Source of the DNA: Fomitopsis serialis
Taxonomy: Eukaryota; Basidiomycota; Agaricomycetes; Polyporales; Fomitopsidaceae
Reading direction: 5' to 3'
Length of the DNA stretch: 64,000 nucleotides
NCBI RefSeq assembly: GCF_022376445.1
Contig: NW_025955061.1
Location: 62,001-126,000 of the forward strand
This document shows positions 1 to 12,300 of the stretch, piece after piece; position 1 is the first letter of the stretch, and each line of letters starts with the position of its first letter. The notes below the pieces were generated by a model, which was not told the DNA's origin, did not search any database, and was given only the letters and a program-made list of their open reading frames with translations. The translations under genes and the position numbers were made by a program.

Positions 1-2400
1 GTGATTTCCCACCATCCGTTCAGCGGTGCCTCACTCCGACGCATACTGTTGCTTCTTATTCCCGGCGATCAAACATGGTCTTACAGTAATTCCTCCGACG
101 GCTTCGTCATTGTGCACCTACAGGATCATCCCTCCACCTCAATGGCGGTCTGGTTCAGTTGGCGTACGCTGTACTGGTTCCCCTCCTTACTCCACCTGTT
201 GTGGGCACGAGTTCACATGGAAAGGTAGCCCCGAGCAGCTCGTGGTAACGACGTGCCGCCGTAGAACTGATTACAAGATCGCCGCGCTCCCATCGTGGCG
301 AGATCACAGTATAGTCGTCTCGTGCTCCTGACCGACCACCCGCCCGAAAGTGCTATCCAGGTGCTATCGCTCTCCCTCCAACTTTAAGTCAGCTAACCGG
401 GAGAACGCTTGGTCAGTGTGCTAATGGTTCTATTCCTTATCACAGAGCATCAGGCTGGTCAGTGGGCGCGCCGCACCGCGCGCGAGGCAGCGCACGCCCG
501 AATGTGACATCACGGCATTGGCTGGTGTTGTGCCTGTGGCTATATGGGTACGTTTTGTCGCACAGGCGAGGGCGCGTACAATCGTGTGTTTCCTCTGGGA
601 TGCCTCTTTGTATGAAGCGTGGCGGTCAGCTGGCCTTACGCTGACCCCGCGATCCCATGTGGGCGTGGCCAGCGTGCCTCCGGACTTAACCCGCGTACGT
701 GCGTACGTGTGCGGCCGACGCTGGCAGCCCTCGACTCGGAGGCATCTGCGCGGATCGCGAATGGGCCAAACATCGCCGCGGAGGCAGTCTGGGGCGGTGC
801 ACTCGGAGCGAATTCGACGGCAAGGGCGGCCAGGCACGGTAACGACGATGGTGCTTGCAGGCCTGTGCGATGGGCTCCACGGTGTCGGACGGAACATACG
901 GTACTATCTCTGTCTTGTCTATGCCCGTCATTTCCGATCCGCCAGTCCTCACAACATGTGCTAGTGATCATCGTGGCAGCCCATCTCCGCTGCACCGTAG
1001 TGCTATGACCGTCCGCAAGGGGACAAGACGGCTCGGTTAGGAAGCGATCCTGCTGAAGCCGGACAGTGGCCTGCCGTTGCAATCACGGATACCTCTGTGG
1101 GCACCTCAAGCCTCGGCGATAGCATCGCGGTGGAGATTGGGGAGGATAGTCAAACGACGCTGGGGGTGGTGCGTGGGTTCTTGCTTTTCTGGGCTGAAGG
1201 GTTAGTGCGTAGCCATTGGTGTCCGCTCGCGCATGGGCTCTCATGGAGGCGGGGTAGATGGTCGAGATAACCTAAACTAAGGGTGCGTTGACATGGTAGT
1301 TGCGCCAGGTGATTTCGCTTCTCCCAGAACCCCGTCGGCGTGCATTGAGATACAGCGCTGCGGGTCTATGTCAGCGCGTCTCTCTCGCCCGACGGTGTAC
1401 CAACTTGTGGGGTATTCTTTCGTCGATTGAATAGCTGGCTGACCTCGCGACTTTTATCGATCGTCAGGTGTAGCCTTCCTGGCGCGTGGCATCACCGATC
1501 ATCTTTGTGGGGACACACGTTGCCACTCCGAGAACGATGGCTACGTCAGGACAGTCGCCAGCGGTATGGTAGTCGGTATCTTGCCTGCCAATGTGGGTCG
1601 TTGTTCTCACTAATGCGTACCGACTTATTGGTGTCCTTTCCCCGGGTTCGCATGGTGGTTGAGGTATGTATGCGTCGGAGTATCCTTGCTGCTTTCAGCT
1701 GACTGGTCTTTCGTGATGCGTATTCAGTACTGCTCTATCCCGCGAGCCGCATGGGACTCCTGGCGGTCATGCACGCGACGGTCTGCATGAACTGCTGATG
1801 CATTCCCTGCATGGCTACCCCGTTGAGGATGTCTGGTAGTGGCCAGCCTTCGAGGGGGCTGACCGTTAGCGTCACCGCCGGTATCGCAATTCTGGAGGAG
1901 GAGCATTGTCTTCAAGGTCGTGCTCAAGGATTGCCCGAGCATTCCACACTCCAAACTTATGATCCAGTCTGGAAGACCCGTGCTATGTGCATCTGCCCTG
2001 TCATTCCAATCCGTTGCGATATGCTAAGCAAATAGATTCATCTATCCATCCAGTTGTTACGGCAGACAGTGTCGCAGATATGATTGGCCACGGCTCTCTG
2101 GATATCAATCAGATCCTACAGAGCTGCTTAGCGTCGCGTTCACTACGACCCATGAATCAAGACGTTCTGTATGCTCTTTGGACATAGCTTCTACAACGCT
2201 GGGCTCATCGACACTTCCGAATATAGAAAGAGGTGAGTAGCACAACAATCTGTCACAATTGACGCGCCTACAAAATCAAACAACCCAAGCAGTAGTACTC
2301 ACGTCATCACTCTATCGAGCAGCAAGGTCGCGATGACGACATCCCGAAGTGCGCGAACAAGACAGCCGTCGAGCTTGTCGACGCCGGCCGATGCCGTGCT
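1..2400. other. No gene recognised (left edge)
   Basis: This stretch has several overlapping open frames of 60-155 codons on both strands around 430-1080, where GC is high, but none shows a recognisable domain, a plausible exon chain or a consistent splice pattern. I saw no terminal repeats or transposase/reverse transcriptase motifs. It could be decayed mobile DNA or intergenic sequence; I cannot tell which. Confidence 0.4.
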
Positions 2401-2415
2401 GGACGGGATGGAGCA

Positions 2416-2421
2416 TATATA
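2416..2421 (+). promoter_or_regulatory. TATA box of the DUF2945 gene
   Basis: A TATATA run lies about 85 nt upstream of the ATG at 2501. The spacing suits a fungal core promoter with a short 5' leader. The call rests on position and base composition only. Confidence 0.4.
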
Positions 2422-2500
2422 TGTCGGCGTTCGACGTCGCGAGGGTCTTATTCATCTTTCTGTCCTCCTCCATCCTTGAATTGAGAGAATCGTAGACAAG

Positions 2501-2913
2501 ATGAGCGACAAGCTGGAAGAGGGTCAAGATGTCTCGTACGTTGTCCGCCACTCCACGATTGCTACGCAACTCACGGGTGATCAACGTAATGTGTAGATGG
2601 CGCTGGGGAGGCGGAAATCCCTCCGGCAAGGTTGCTGAAATCGTCACGGAGGGGAAGGCCGAAGTCACTAGCAACAAGGTAAAGGAGGTGCCGTTCAACT
2701 TGAACGACTTCGATGGTGATCACCAAGTTGAAATCTGTGCAGGGCAATACAGTCACTCGCAACGCCCGAGAGGGTGATCCGGCGGTGAAGATTTCTCGCA
2801 GCGGGGTAGGCAGCCGTAATTTCGAGGCAACTCGCTGATGCTAATCCATTGCGCATAAGAACGACGTCGTGAAGTTGGCTCACGAGCTCAACGAAGTCAA
2901 AGAGGCGGAGTGA
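2501..2913 (+). CDS. DUF2945 / hypervirulence-associated TUDOR-domain small protein
   Basis: Four small exons (2501-2535, 2597-2678, 2743-2805, 2860-2913) join in frame through GT-AG introns of 46-64 nt and give 77 residues. The protein starts MSDKLEEGQDVSWRWGGG, continues with NPSGKVAEI and a SNKGNTVTRN stretch, then DPAVKISRSGNDVVK, and ends in an acidic tail. That order matches the DUF2945 (HVA1 family TUDOR-like) domain, a single small barrel of about 65-75 residues found in fungi and bacteria, so it covers nearly the whole family length. Domain biology is poorly defined; binding to a protein or nucleic-acid partner is only an inference from the fold. No signal peptide or membrane segment is seen. 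The exons are too short to stand out as open frames. A TATA run lies 85 nt upstream. Confidence 0.85.
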
Positions 2914-3275
2914 TTGAAGCATAGACGTCTAGATACCCAGGAGAGAAGAGTCACTCCATCATCCATCGTGTAGAATTAGGCTCAGTACGTTATTTTATGC
3001 ACTTGTAAGGGTGGAGCAGCTAAGGTAGGCTGTCAGGCTGTCAGGTCCGGCGCCTCGCGACGGTCACCTGACCGCGTCTGTCACGTCAGCGGCGGTCAGC
3101 CTCGCGTCGCGGATTGCGCCATCGTGCGCACACTTTGCCAGTCCGAGTCGCCCATCCAGACAGAGCTCAGTCATGGCCGCTCGAGCACGCATGGTTTGCA
3201 GACGCCCTGCTCCTCCTTCGACCCAACATCCGTTCTATCTCTTACAAGAATTGAAGGGCTAGAATTCGACCAATC

Positions 3276-4247
3276 ATGGATACACTCTCCGTCGAACTGC
3301 ACGCACAAATATTCGAGTATGCATGTCTCGACGACGGCAGCACCGCACGCGCACTGGCCCTCGTCTCCCACTACATCCACGACGTCGCGCAACCATTTCT
3401 CTACCAGTCCCTCGCGGTCCAAGGATTCATCCAGATGCATGCCCTCATTGCGACACTTACCCCTCTCCCGCATTATCTCCGTCGCATTCGTTACCTCTAC
3501 CTCTCCGACAGCAGTCCATCTGCGTGGCACCATGCGCCCTTTGAATCCCCCGGCCGCATACTGAGCGACGCCGACATGGCGCGCTACGAGGAAGCCCAAG
3601 CTGCCGCGGCGCACCTCCTGCTCCTCGCTGCGCCGACGCTTGAGATGCTCGCGGTCACAGCAGACTGCCTGTTTATGGGTACCGCTCTCATCGCGCACCT
3701 CTTCGCGCTGCAGCTTCCGCACTTGCGTGAACTGGCAGTACGCGGGTTCTACCCCTTCCTGGCTGGCACGGACGGACCGAGCATGCCCCGGTTAGAGCGT
3801 TTGCACCTCGAGGGCAATAGGAGCCCTTACGGGTTGCTTGACTGTGGCGGCATGAAAGAGACATGTCCTGCCCTCGAGCACCTGGCCATCTCGGGAGTCG
3901 TCGCTGCGCATGGCTTCGCAAACGAGGTGGAGGCAGTGGTCTGCCGTTCAGAAGGTGACATGGAAGGGCCAAGGGATGCGGACTCACCACTACCGCGAGG
4001 GTTGCGCAGGATTGTCATCCGACCGGGGAGCGTCTTGCACGCGCAGAACGCGGGGATCAGGATACACCAGCGCCAGGCGAAGATGACGGACCTTCTGGAG
4101 CGCGCGGCTAAGAGCTCAGCGGGCAAGCTCGTCATTCGTCGACCCCCTTCGGAGGTCCCTGAAAAGACTGGCGCAGAGGCTGGCCGTATGTATGAGCTGT
4201 GGCGAGAAAGGGTCGGCGGCGGCAAGGGATGGTGGGAGGATGCATAG
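3276..4247 (+). CDS. F-box-like / leucine-rich hypothetical protein
   Basis: A single uninterrupted frame of 323 codons. The first 50 residues (MDTLSVELHAQIFEYACLDD, then a leucine-rich helix and a QPFLYQSLAV segment) have the layout of the degenerate F-box seen in many basidiomycete proteins: LPxEL-like start, helix, then VSHYIHDVA-type helix. The rest alternates short leucine-rich segments (LRRIRYLYLS, LRELAVRGFY, LERLHLEGN, LEHLAISG), consistent with divergent leucine-rich repeats. F-box proteins act as substrate adaptors of SCF ubiquitin ligases, but no substrate can be inferred. The C-terminus (about residues 240-323) is basic. The ATG at 3276 begins the F-box directly, so I chose it. 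It is intact and intronless, unlike most neighbours. Confidence 0.6.
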   Translation: MDTLSVELHAQIFEYACLDDGSTARALALVSHYIHDVAQPFLYQSLAVQGFIQMHALIATLTPLPHYLRRIRYLYLSDSSPSAWHHAPFESPGRILSDADMARYEEAQAAAAHLLLLAAPTLEMLAVTADCLFMGTALIAHLFALQLPHLRELAVRGFYPFLAGTDGPSMPRLERLHLEGNRSPYGLLDCGGMKETCPALEHLAISGVVAAHGFANEVEAVVCRSEGDMEGPRDADSPLPRGLRRIVIRPGSVLHAQNAGIRIHQRQAKMTDLLERAAKSSAGKLVIRRPPSEVPEKTGAEAGRMYELWRERVGGGKGWWEDA

Positions 4248-4249
4248 CT

Positions 4250-4880
4250 TGATTCGCCTGTGGTCAGAGTGCCTGATTTCTGAGGCTCGATTTGCATGTG
4301 AGTGGAAGGATTTGATGTCAGAAACGTACTGTCTGACGGTTACAACGCAAATGAAGACACAGCGATTATCATATATTTCCCTTCGCAGCAACTTGAATGT
4401 GCGACATATACCGTACAACGCGCCATCAACGTTCAACGTTGAACACCGGCGTGACCCTGCAAATTGGGACTGCCGCCATTTTGAAAGACCTGCATCTGCG
4501 GTATTCAACGCTCGCCGTACTTACCTTTACGGGAGGCTTGTAACGCACAGACCACTATGCAAGCCTTAGTGGTGATCTAAATAGGAAGAGGTTGGGATGA
4601 TCCGGGTCCCCGCTCCTGTGGCGGCGCGGCAGCGCCGAGTTTCCACATCTGGATGTGCTTCTTTTCTCATGCCGCTTCCGAGTTGGAGGAGCGATCGGCG
4701 TCGCTCTTTGCCAGTGGCAGTACGCTCCAGTCACTACTTACTTTAGTACTCGGTACGTGTCGTAGGCACACTGATGAGTTTACAGGTTCAGAGGCTCAAA
4801 TGGTGTCCAAGACCAAATCGAAGATTATATCCATAATGTCAGTATTGATGTTCACTGGTGTTGCTCAATATGCTCGTGCG
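4250..4880. other. Intergenic, convergent between the F-box-like and acyltransferase genes
   Basis: The two flanking genes converge here. Only short overlapping frames without motifs are present. A direct inverted stretch (gttcaacgttgaac near 4430-4443) is the only small structure noticed. Confidence 0.5.
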
Positions 4881-4884
4881 CTGA

Positions 4885-6789
4885 TTAGTCTAGAATATGC
4901 AGGGCCTGCTTGACGATCTCGTTTGCGAACGATTGTACTACCGGCGCGTCCCACTGATCGTTCGTCTGCGCATGGCCTGAGTCAGGAAGACACGACTACG
5001 ACCTACTCGGGGTCACTCACCAAAACTTGTACGTGCAGCTTTGAACGCATCGTCCACGCGTGGCAAGATCTAAAGTTCGTGTCAATAAACGTCTTAAACA
5101 CTCCTTGCAATGCATCCACGTACGGCATCCCCAGAATAAGCCTCTGGCTCGTGGCCATCCCCGTTACCTCAATGATCGGATTTCCCCCTTCTCCGCGTTG
5201 TCTCGATACCAGTGATCCGGCAGCCAAGCCTCCGTGGCGCCTATGTTAGAGATAATACTGCAGTACGGATTGTTCGACACGGCGGGTTGGTTCGGCGGCG
5301 CGAGCGCCACAATAGCAGCGCTGACGTGGGGGAGGTGCGGGTTCCGCTGGTGTTCATCGTACTGGGCCTTGAACGCGCGCATGGAGGCGCGTCTTGGGTG
5401 TGTGAGGCTCGGCGGAGAGGATCTCCGCGACAGGGACGGACATGGGGATCCAGCAGATCGCGGAGACGAACTTGCCCTTGTCGTCATGGGAAGGCACCTG
5501 GTAGCGCCGTTGCAAGGCAAAGCTAGTGCAGGTAAGTTCCTTCATACAGCCGTGGTGGAAAGGCGGTGACTTACGGTACCATAGGGTTCTGGATGCGAGC
5601 TCCGCGGACAGAGGGGTCGGTCGTGTCGTGGTAGGACAGGACAGCGAGTTTGTGCGCGGCGACGAGGAGATGCGACATCGTGAACCCGGACGCCTTCGTC
5701 GCGGCGACGACCCGCGCTGTCTGGTCCTCGTCCAGCGCTGCCACAATCTTGACAAGCCGTGCAGGGACGCCGAGCTCAGGACGCTGAGGCGTGAGGCGAG
5801 CGATCGCTGGACAACCGCAATCGTATCAGCGAATGCGCATGCCGAACGATGGATGCGCGGATATTACCACCGGGTTCGCATACTCTTGCATGATCTTGCC
5901 CATCAGTGCCATTCCCTCCGTCTCCCAGTTCGGGCGCGGCCCGCCCGTCGCTGTCACGGGCCCCACAGGTAGGTTCTTCGCCTCTGTGCCCCACGCGAGC
6001 GTCTCAAGGGGCTCGCACGCAGGGTCTGACATCCACCAAGCACGAGCGAAAACGCGTTGAGGTGGACCGTGCGTCCTGGATGACGTGCGTGCTGTGGAAT
6101 ACGATGTACACCACGTCGTCCGAGGCCTCCAGCTTGCTGTCGCCGCCATCGGGGCTAGCTGCGCTCGATCGGGCGAGGAAGCAGCGGAAGATGAGCTCGC
6201 GCCCGCTTGGGAGGACGTACGGCAGCTTGACCTTCACAACTTCCGACACGAGGTCATCGGCATGGATGCGGTAAGGTAAAACGACGACGGCGGCCTGCGC
6301 CCAGTCGATGGCGTCTTGGACGGAACTTGCAGGTGTGTAGACCCAAGAGCGGAATCGCGGACCGTGGATGCCCTCTTCCAAGGTGGACGCGACCAGGGGA
6401 CTCGTGAACCTTAGCAACAGTGGATAAGTGACACTCTGACACCAACACGCAGGGCCACGTACCGCAGGTGTGCGATTGCATATCGGAGCCTTGCAGCCAC
6501 TTCGTCGAACGGGAACGACGTGCGGAGGGTAAGTCCGAATGAGTTATCCGCGATCCTACGTAGGCGAAGTTACTAGGCATGGACAGGCATGACGTGATGA
6601 CTGAAACTCACCCATCTGTCCACCGGCTGTGTTGATCGGACAGCAGCTCGGACCCTAGAAGAGGTCTTCAAGGTCACGATGATCAGACCCTTCGAAGGAG
6701 CGATACCACTCCGTGGACGTACCTGGACCAACTGTGTTTTCGTCGCGAACGATGGTGGACCATGACGGCTCGTTGGCAAGTGGACGCAT
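4885..6789 (-). CDS. HXXXD-type CoA-dependent acyltransferase (condensation-like fold)
   Basis: A multi-exon minus-strand gene. From the N-terminus I read MRPLANEPSWSTIVRDEN (start 6789, uncertain), an exon with SFPFDEVAARL, an exon with FTSPLVASTLEEGI and VVVLPYRIHADDLV, then YIVFHSTHVIQDA with the HXXXD motif (HVIQD, 6073-6090). Next come LAWGTEAKNLPVGPV, a long helix (DEDQTARVVAATKASGFTMS), SNIGATEAWLPDHWY, WTMRSKLHVQV, and a final exon ending ANEIVKQALHILD with the stop at 4885. This order fits the fungal alcohol/sesquiterpenoid O-acyltransferase relatives of the condensation superfamily, which transfer an acyl group from CoA to a hydroxyl. Two one-base losses after the HXXXD motif (about 6040-6070) break the frame. 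No other biosynthetic gene is adjacent, so the substrate is unknown. Confidence 0.75.
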
Positions 6790-6794
6790 CTTGG

Positions 6795-7665
6795 GCTTCG
6801 TATACTCAAGGGTACCAGAGGGGGTCGAAGCGGGACAGCAGAGGAAGGGGAGATTGGTTTATGACGGTTCAGAAGTATAGCCAGCTAATGCCGCTGTTGA
6901 ATAGGAGTCGTGGGTCGAGCTCGGGCTTCGTGTCAAGGTGAGTACTTCAGGATGGGCATGGATGTATCACACCCTGATATTATACACGAGAGGCCCCAGA
7001 GCCGAAGCTTACCAGATGACATGAAGATCAGGCATATCCGTCTCGAACCTGTCCATGACTTTTCTTTCCGAGGAGAGTTCTTGGAGTCGAGCCCGTCAAA
7101 AAGCTCCAGTGATAACCCACATTGATGATATGACATGGTGGCCGCATGCTGGTAAGCGCATCATGTCATGGTGTTCCGTTACAGCAGGAACCTGCAGGAA
7201 TGTAAGTGATCGCCATCACTATTGATGTGCCCGCCGCCCAGTACTAGTGTCGAACACCTGTCAATGTCAATCATCGCTCTATTGCACTGGCTGTACAGGC
7301 CGCCTTGGTTGTTATCAAGCTGGTACAGCAAACATGACAGGTTGAACGAACTCCGCCGTTTCACCTAAGACCTGATATGCGAACCGATTCGGATACTGTA
7401 GCTGTACATGGTGAGTACACAAGGCGGGCACAGACGGTGCTGTGGCCCAGAACGATATGCAAGTTTTCCCCTGCCGAGACATGCGCCCCTGGGTCGGTGA
7501 CCTGCTGAGAGTCAGGTCATCGATGGCGACGAGGGACGAGTGCAAACATTACATGGGCGGGTGACGAACACTGTAATAGGTGCAGCCACCAAGCAGCCAC
7601 AGGCGTGTATGTACTACCGAGTCACTAGCGCTCACCGTCGAACTCGACGTACTCAAGACGTTGAC
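6795..7665. other. Intergenic region upstream of two divergent genes
   Basis: It lies between the 5' end of the acyltransferase and the first copy of the two-exon family. Only short frames are present. It probably holds both promoters; no clear TATA box or repeat was picked out. Confidence 0.4.
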
Positions 7666-7669
7666 CATC

Positions 7670-8437
7670 ATGTCGCTCCCCAGTTCTATGATCGCTTCCT
7701 TTGCGCTTTCATCTATAGATCCCCCAGGCGAACGGCGACGACTCATGAAACCCTATAACCAGCCTCCTTTGAAACGCAGCCCGTTAACCGAAGAAGTAGG
7801 TTCGTGATTTGATTTGAGGAGTTCGTTTGTTAATCCAGACTTTCAGGCTGTCGAGCGCGTATGCAGCATGGCCCCGCTACCAAGGCTCCATCGCAGTTTC
7901 ATACCTGACATGAACGTGACGTGGAAGCCACCCGTCATGTACTACGGCTGGTCAATCGGTGATCTCCAGCCTAAACTCTTGCAGTATGCCGAGGAGCACG
8001 ATCTTCTGAGCCACACTGTCATGGAGGGAATCTCGAAGGCGGTGACTCCGTCCGGCGCGAACACATCTGATTCTGATGATTCCGACGATGAAGGGGAGTT
8101 GGGCAGTGTGCATCCGACGAATGAGGAGGAAGAAATGGAGGGAGAAGTATGCGTGGACGTGGCCAATTCCGCACAGAATGCCCTGTGGGCGATCGTCGAA
8201 GAGGCTGGTGTCCGTGTGCGCCACTTTCAACCCTACACCCGGCCGTTCCGTCTCCGTGGTGTGCTACATGAGCCTCATCACGTCGCAATCTCCATCTACT
8301 CGAACTACGAGCTCGATCAAGCCGTGCCAGACGACGATATTGCGAAGGTGCAGAAGGTACTCGATATCAAGGAGGTGCCTGCCTGGTACGTGAGCAATAT
8401 GGCGTCCGAATGGAGTCCGTTTCCTCCCCGGCTGTGA
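7670..8437 (+). CDS. Two-exon unknown family, copy A (acidic-linker subgroup), intact
   Basis: Exon 1 (7670-7795) gives 42 residues with SSIDPPGERRRL; exon 2 (7847-8437) follows a 51-nt GT-AG intron. The 238-residue product reads APLPRLHRSFIPDM, PPVMYYGWSIGDL, LLQYAEEHDLL, then an acidic linker (SDSDDSDDEGELG and NEEEEMEGEV), ALWAIVEEAGV, HVAISIYSNYELDQ and a short W-rich end. I do not recognise the family. Shared features of its 14 copies here: a first exon ending just after a DPPG-type motif, phase-0 intron, a helix with YAxxH, a YxNYxL block followed by a negatively charged helix, and a P-x-W-Y/F end. There is no signal peptide, membrane segment or known catalytic motif; a soluble intracellular protein is inferred. 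This copy lies just outside the left inverted-repeat arm. Confidence 0.75.
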
Positions 8438-8989
8438 CGTCCTCATCTATATCATTCTCTGTGCGTATGGTGTTCTCATGGTTTCTCTTGATGATTGACT
8501 GACTGGTCACCTAATTTACGGTGTAGTGTTACAATCTGCTACTAGAGTATTCAAGCGCACTCATTGGGGCAAGCAGTCGAAATCCAGATGCATACTACAC
8601 GGGTGTAAATATCAGCTCACGAGCGCATGAGCCGTAAATCAGGTAGGGTCTGTGGCGACTGCCAGCCATCGTTCAGCATAAATACGCACCAGACCTACAT
8701 ACATACAGGACGATCTGGACGAGCCGCATCTTGGTAGCCTAGATCCGGTGTGCTTATCGCACACGCGCATCAGACCACATGCATAGAGGGCTGAGGTTTC
8801 GAAGAAGGCGTGGCTGTGATGCCCGCCAGTGGAAAGTACAACATTGCGAAGACATCACCTTCCAAAAGCAGACGAACAATGGGTGCGATGGAGCCACGTG
8901 ATCAACACGTGGTAGCCCCGATTTGTCTTTCACACTCCGCCTGATCCACGAGCGCGGTTGTGGCGCTGTCCCGTTGCTCAACATCCTCC

Positions 8990-9235
8990 TCATTCCCGCA
9001 CTGCCTGCATATACTGGGACGCGATTTCCGCGTAATACCTGCTAGCTGTCGCCATAGACGTCTTTTGGGTGGCCATAAACCTACTCGCTGAGACGGTGAA
9101 CCCACAATTCACGCCGTTACTGGACGGTAAGTGTCTCGGCCTGCCCGTTTGGGCGATAACAATGGACTGACTCATAGGTCCATCAGACAGAACTCCGTCC
9201 GCGATATTGCCTTTTTTGAACACAACGTTTGCCAT
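8990..9235 (-). CDS. Possible small protein divergent from the kinase (left arm)
   Basis: A frame starting MANVVFKKGNIADGVL and ending YYAEIASQYMQAVRE is kept, with the same start and stop, in the other arm (26964-27209). It may contain an intron between these two parts (GT near GTCTGATG, AG at CGTCCAG). About 133 bp separate its ATG from the kinase ATG, so the two would share a bidirectional promoter. Since the whole arm is duplicated, conservation alone is weak evidence for coding. Confidence 0.25.
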   Translation of the reverse strand: MANVVFKKGNIADGVLSDGPMSQSIVIAQTGRPRHLPSSNGVNCGFTVSASRFMATQKTSMATASRYYAEIASQYMQAVRE

Positions 9236-9368
9236 TGGCTTGGACCGCCGACATGCCTCACCGCTTAAAGCCTCGCGCAAGTCGCGTTCGCACGGCTCCC
9301 TGTGCAGCTCCCGCTGTAGTCTCCCGCCCCATACTCTCTGGTCCCATTGTCAGCCGACACTTCCTCCA

Positions 9369-12300
9369 ATGGCGCATCGAACACCCCGTCAGATGAAATC
9401 GCGTGTGTACACGATCCGCAAGCACGAGGCCCTACAAACGAGCGAAATCAACATGGACGGCTGGAGGAGCGAGGTGGATGGTAAAATTGTGGAGATGATG
9501 ATCCCCATCAAAGAGTTCCTGGCATTCTTTGTGCCCAGCGAGGCGGCAGTGGTCCTGTCGACGACCGAGAATCCCTTCAGGGTACCCGTGGGCGGGCTGG
9601 AGTCGACTATGTACGAGCCTCTGGTACGTGGCGATGGCAGATTAGCACAAGGAACTGTCTGAACATTATTCAGTGCGTGGGACTGGAGGCGATCGTCGCA
9701 CACTTCCCAGAGAAGAAGCGTCCGTGCTTCTACAACAACGCACACGAGCCGATCAAGTTCCCTTTCCTCCTCGCCGAGCAGGACCAGCACGCGACGAAAC
9801 CGGACGTCGTCGCGTCTTTGCCCGGTCAGACATTCAAATCCTCTTCCCAAATCGCTGGCGGAACATCTCCGTCGTGTTTGAGGCGAAGAGCACGGACAAG
9901 GAGGATCCGATGTTATACTGCTCGAAAGTCAACGACGAGACGCTAGTGCAGCTATCCAAGAGCGCGCGTAACATCCTCGTTTCTCAAAGCCGGCTGTTCG
10001 TTTTCACAGTCGGTATCTACGGACGCCACGCACGTATCTTTCGATTCGACCATGCAGGCGCTGTATGCTCGCCGGCGTTCGAGTACGGGTCTAACAACGG
10101 CACGGTGCTTCACGAGTTCTTCTGGCGTCTCGTGCATCCGATTCGCAAGGATTGTGACATCGTCGGGGCGGATCCATCCGTTCGGTTCCCGTCCGAGCAC
10201 CCGAGCAACGACGTGAAGGAGAAATTGATTTCCTGTGGTGTTGAATTCACCAACGAAACTGTGAAGGCGTGTCGCTGGGTCACCCTCGAGGGCGCGGACC
10301 AGGGCAAGGACAAGAAGTACCTCCTCTACGAGTTGATCTTCATCAACCCACGCCTTTTCTCCCGAGCGACGATGATTTGGAAGGCTTTGGAGCTCGATGA
10401 AAGCGGCCAACCGACTGGTCATCACGTCGTCATCAAGGAAGCTTGGCGCCAGCTTGCGCGGGAGTCGGAACTGACGTTCCATGAACGAATCCGTACGCAC
10501 GTCGCGTCGCAGCCTGCGCCTCCGGCAGCGGCAGATGAGGGATCGGAACGCATGGACGAGGACGCGTTCATGGCTGCGTGGAATGCGACATGGTCTGGTC
10601 TTATGGTAGTCACGCTGGGTATCGACCTAGGAGAAGAGGAAGAACTCCACATAGAGGATGAGGATCCAGTCGGACATCGGACGCGTGCTGGGGTTCACCA
10701 ATGCCAGGGTGAACACCAATGGTTCGAGCGGAGTCATATGCGCCTCGTATCGGATACCATTGGCACCCCAATCTCGCAATTCAAGCGTACGAAAGAGATG
10801 ACGCAGGGGCTTCGAGACGCGATTCACGGTACGTACTAAGTTCGCCATGCGCTCCTGTGATATACGGGCGATTAACTTCCATTTGTTGTGTGCTTGTAGG
10901 ACATCAAGTGGCGTTCGAAGCAGGCATCATGCACCGCGACGTTAGCGAAGGCAACGTTATGCTCGTCAATGGCAGGGGCTTCCTGCATGATTTGGACTAC
11001 GGCTTCGACTGGAAGAATTTCCTGCACAAGTTGGGCTACGAGGATACCATCGCGAGCTGGGAGCAATATGTGCTCACTGAGAAGGGTATACCGAGGGCGG
11101 ACGTCCCCGCGCCCGCTGCAGAGCCAGTGCAGCCGCACACCCATGAAAATAAGGGGAAGGCTGCTGAGCGACGTGCGGTCATTAATCGGCGGGGCGAGAA
11201 GGAGTATTTTGTCGAGGCGATACTCGCGGAACGGCCGACATCCAACGGAAAGAAATATCTGGTGAAATGGGCGGGTTTTGGGCATGCGTCGAACTTGTGG
11301 CTGCCTCTCGCCAACGTTCGGAACTGTGTGGCCCTGTCACTCTGGCTGAGCCGGCCGCTCGAAGACCGCACTCGAATGTCCAAACAACATTCCTCTAACT
11401 ACTGCGGCGACCCGGAAGAGCCTCATGAGGGGGCCAGGCCGAACGTAGTGGTGACCGACGCAGTCCGCGCAGACGACGAAAAGACGAGGCTAGAATGCAA
11501 GCAGCGTACAGTAAGTCTGCGTCCAAGTATGGCTTTATTCGTTCGACTTACGTTTCTGTGGTACAGGGCACGTTCTACTTCATGGCCATCGAGGTGTTGA
11601 ACAAGAAGATCATCCATCAAGTCCGACATGACCTTGAATCATTCTACTGGCTCTTGGTTTGGCTTGTTCTGAGGCATACCAGACATAGTCGAGGAAATAC
11701 GCACGACATACTGAAAGCCTTGTTCGATCTGCCCTCCGACGAAACTTGCGCCATGGTCAAGATAGGCTGGCTGATGCAGAGCTTTCGGGTGCAAGACAAC
11801 CAGCCTCTGAGCGATTTACTCCGTCAATTCGCACAGCTGTGTCGTGAAAACATCGCCTGGGAGGGTGAGGCAACGTCTAGTCCCGTGACGTACGAGAGGG
11901 TGCTGCAAATCTTTGATGATGCTCTTGAGCGCAATGACTGGCCTGAAGACGACGAGGCGATACCATTCAAGCCTGCCGACGCTAGCGACGAGAAGCCAGC
12001 CCGCTTAGAGCGTCCTTGGAGCGCCTTGCAGTCAGGTCAGATGGGCTCACAAGCCCAGCACAGCCGAGGACAACTCTCTGGTTCTCTTCGAAACACAAAT
12101 AATGTGCCTTCGAACAGCGCAGCGCAACTACCACCGGCACAGCGCCAGCGGGGCTCAGGTGGCGGTGGGCTGCTTGCAACTCCGGATTCTGGATCGAGGC
12201 CAGCCATCGCGTCATGGGCAAGCCCACCCGTATTTCTGCCGGGTCTGGCTTCTCCTGAGTCGCCTACGCCGTCGTCACGAAGGGGGACCTCATCCTATTC

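Noticed and set aside
430..1082. Long overlapping frames on both strands
   Set aside because: GC-rich stretch with few stop codons; no motif, no exon partners and equal openness on both strands.
4908..6789. Acyltransferase as part of a biosynthetic cluster
   Set aside because: No terpene synthase, P450, PKS or NRPS gene is adjacent in the window.
9207..9368. Upstream extension of the kinase N-terminus
   Set aside because: The extra residues differ in character between the two arms and the conserved block begins at the ATG at 9369 (MAHRTPRQMKSRVYTI).
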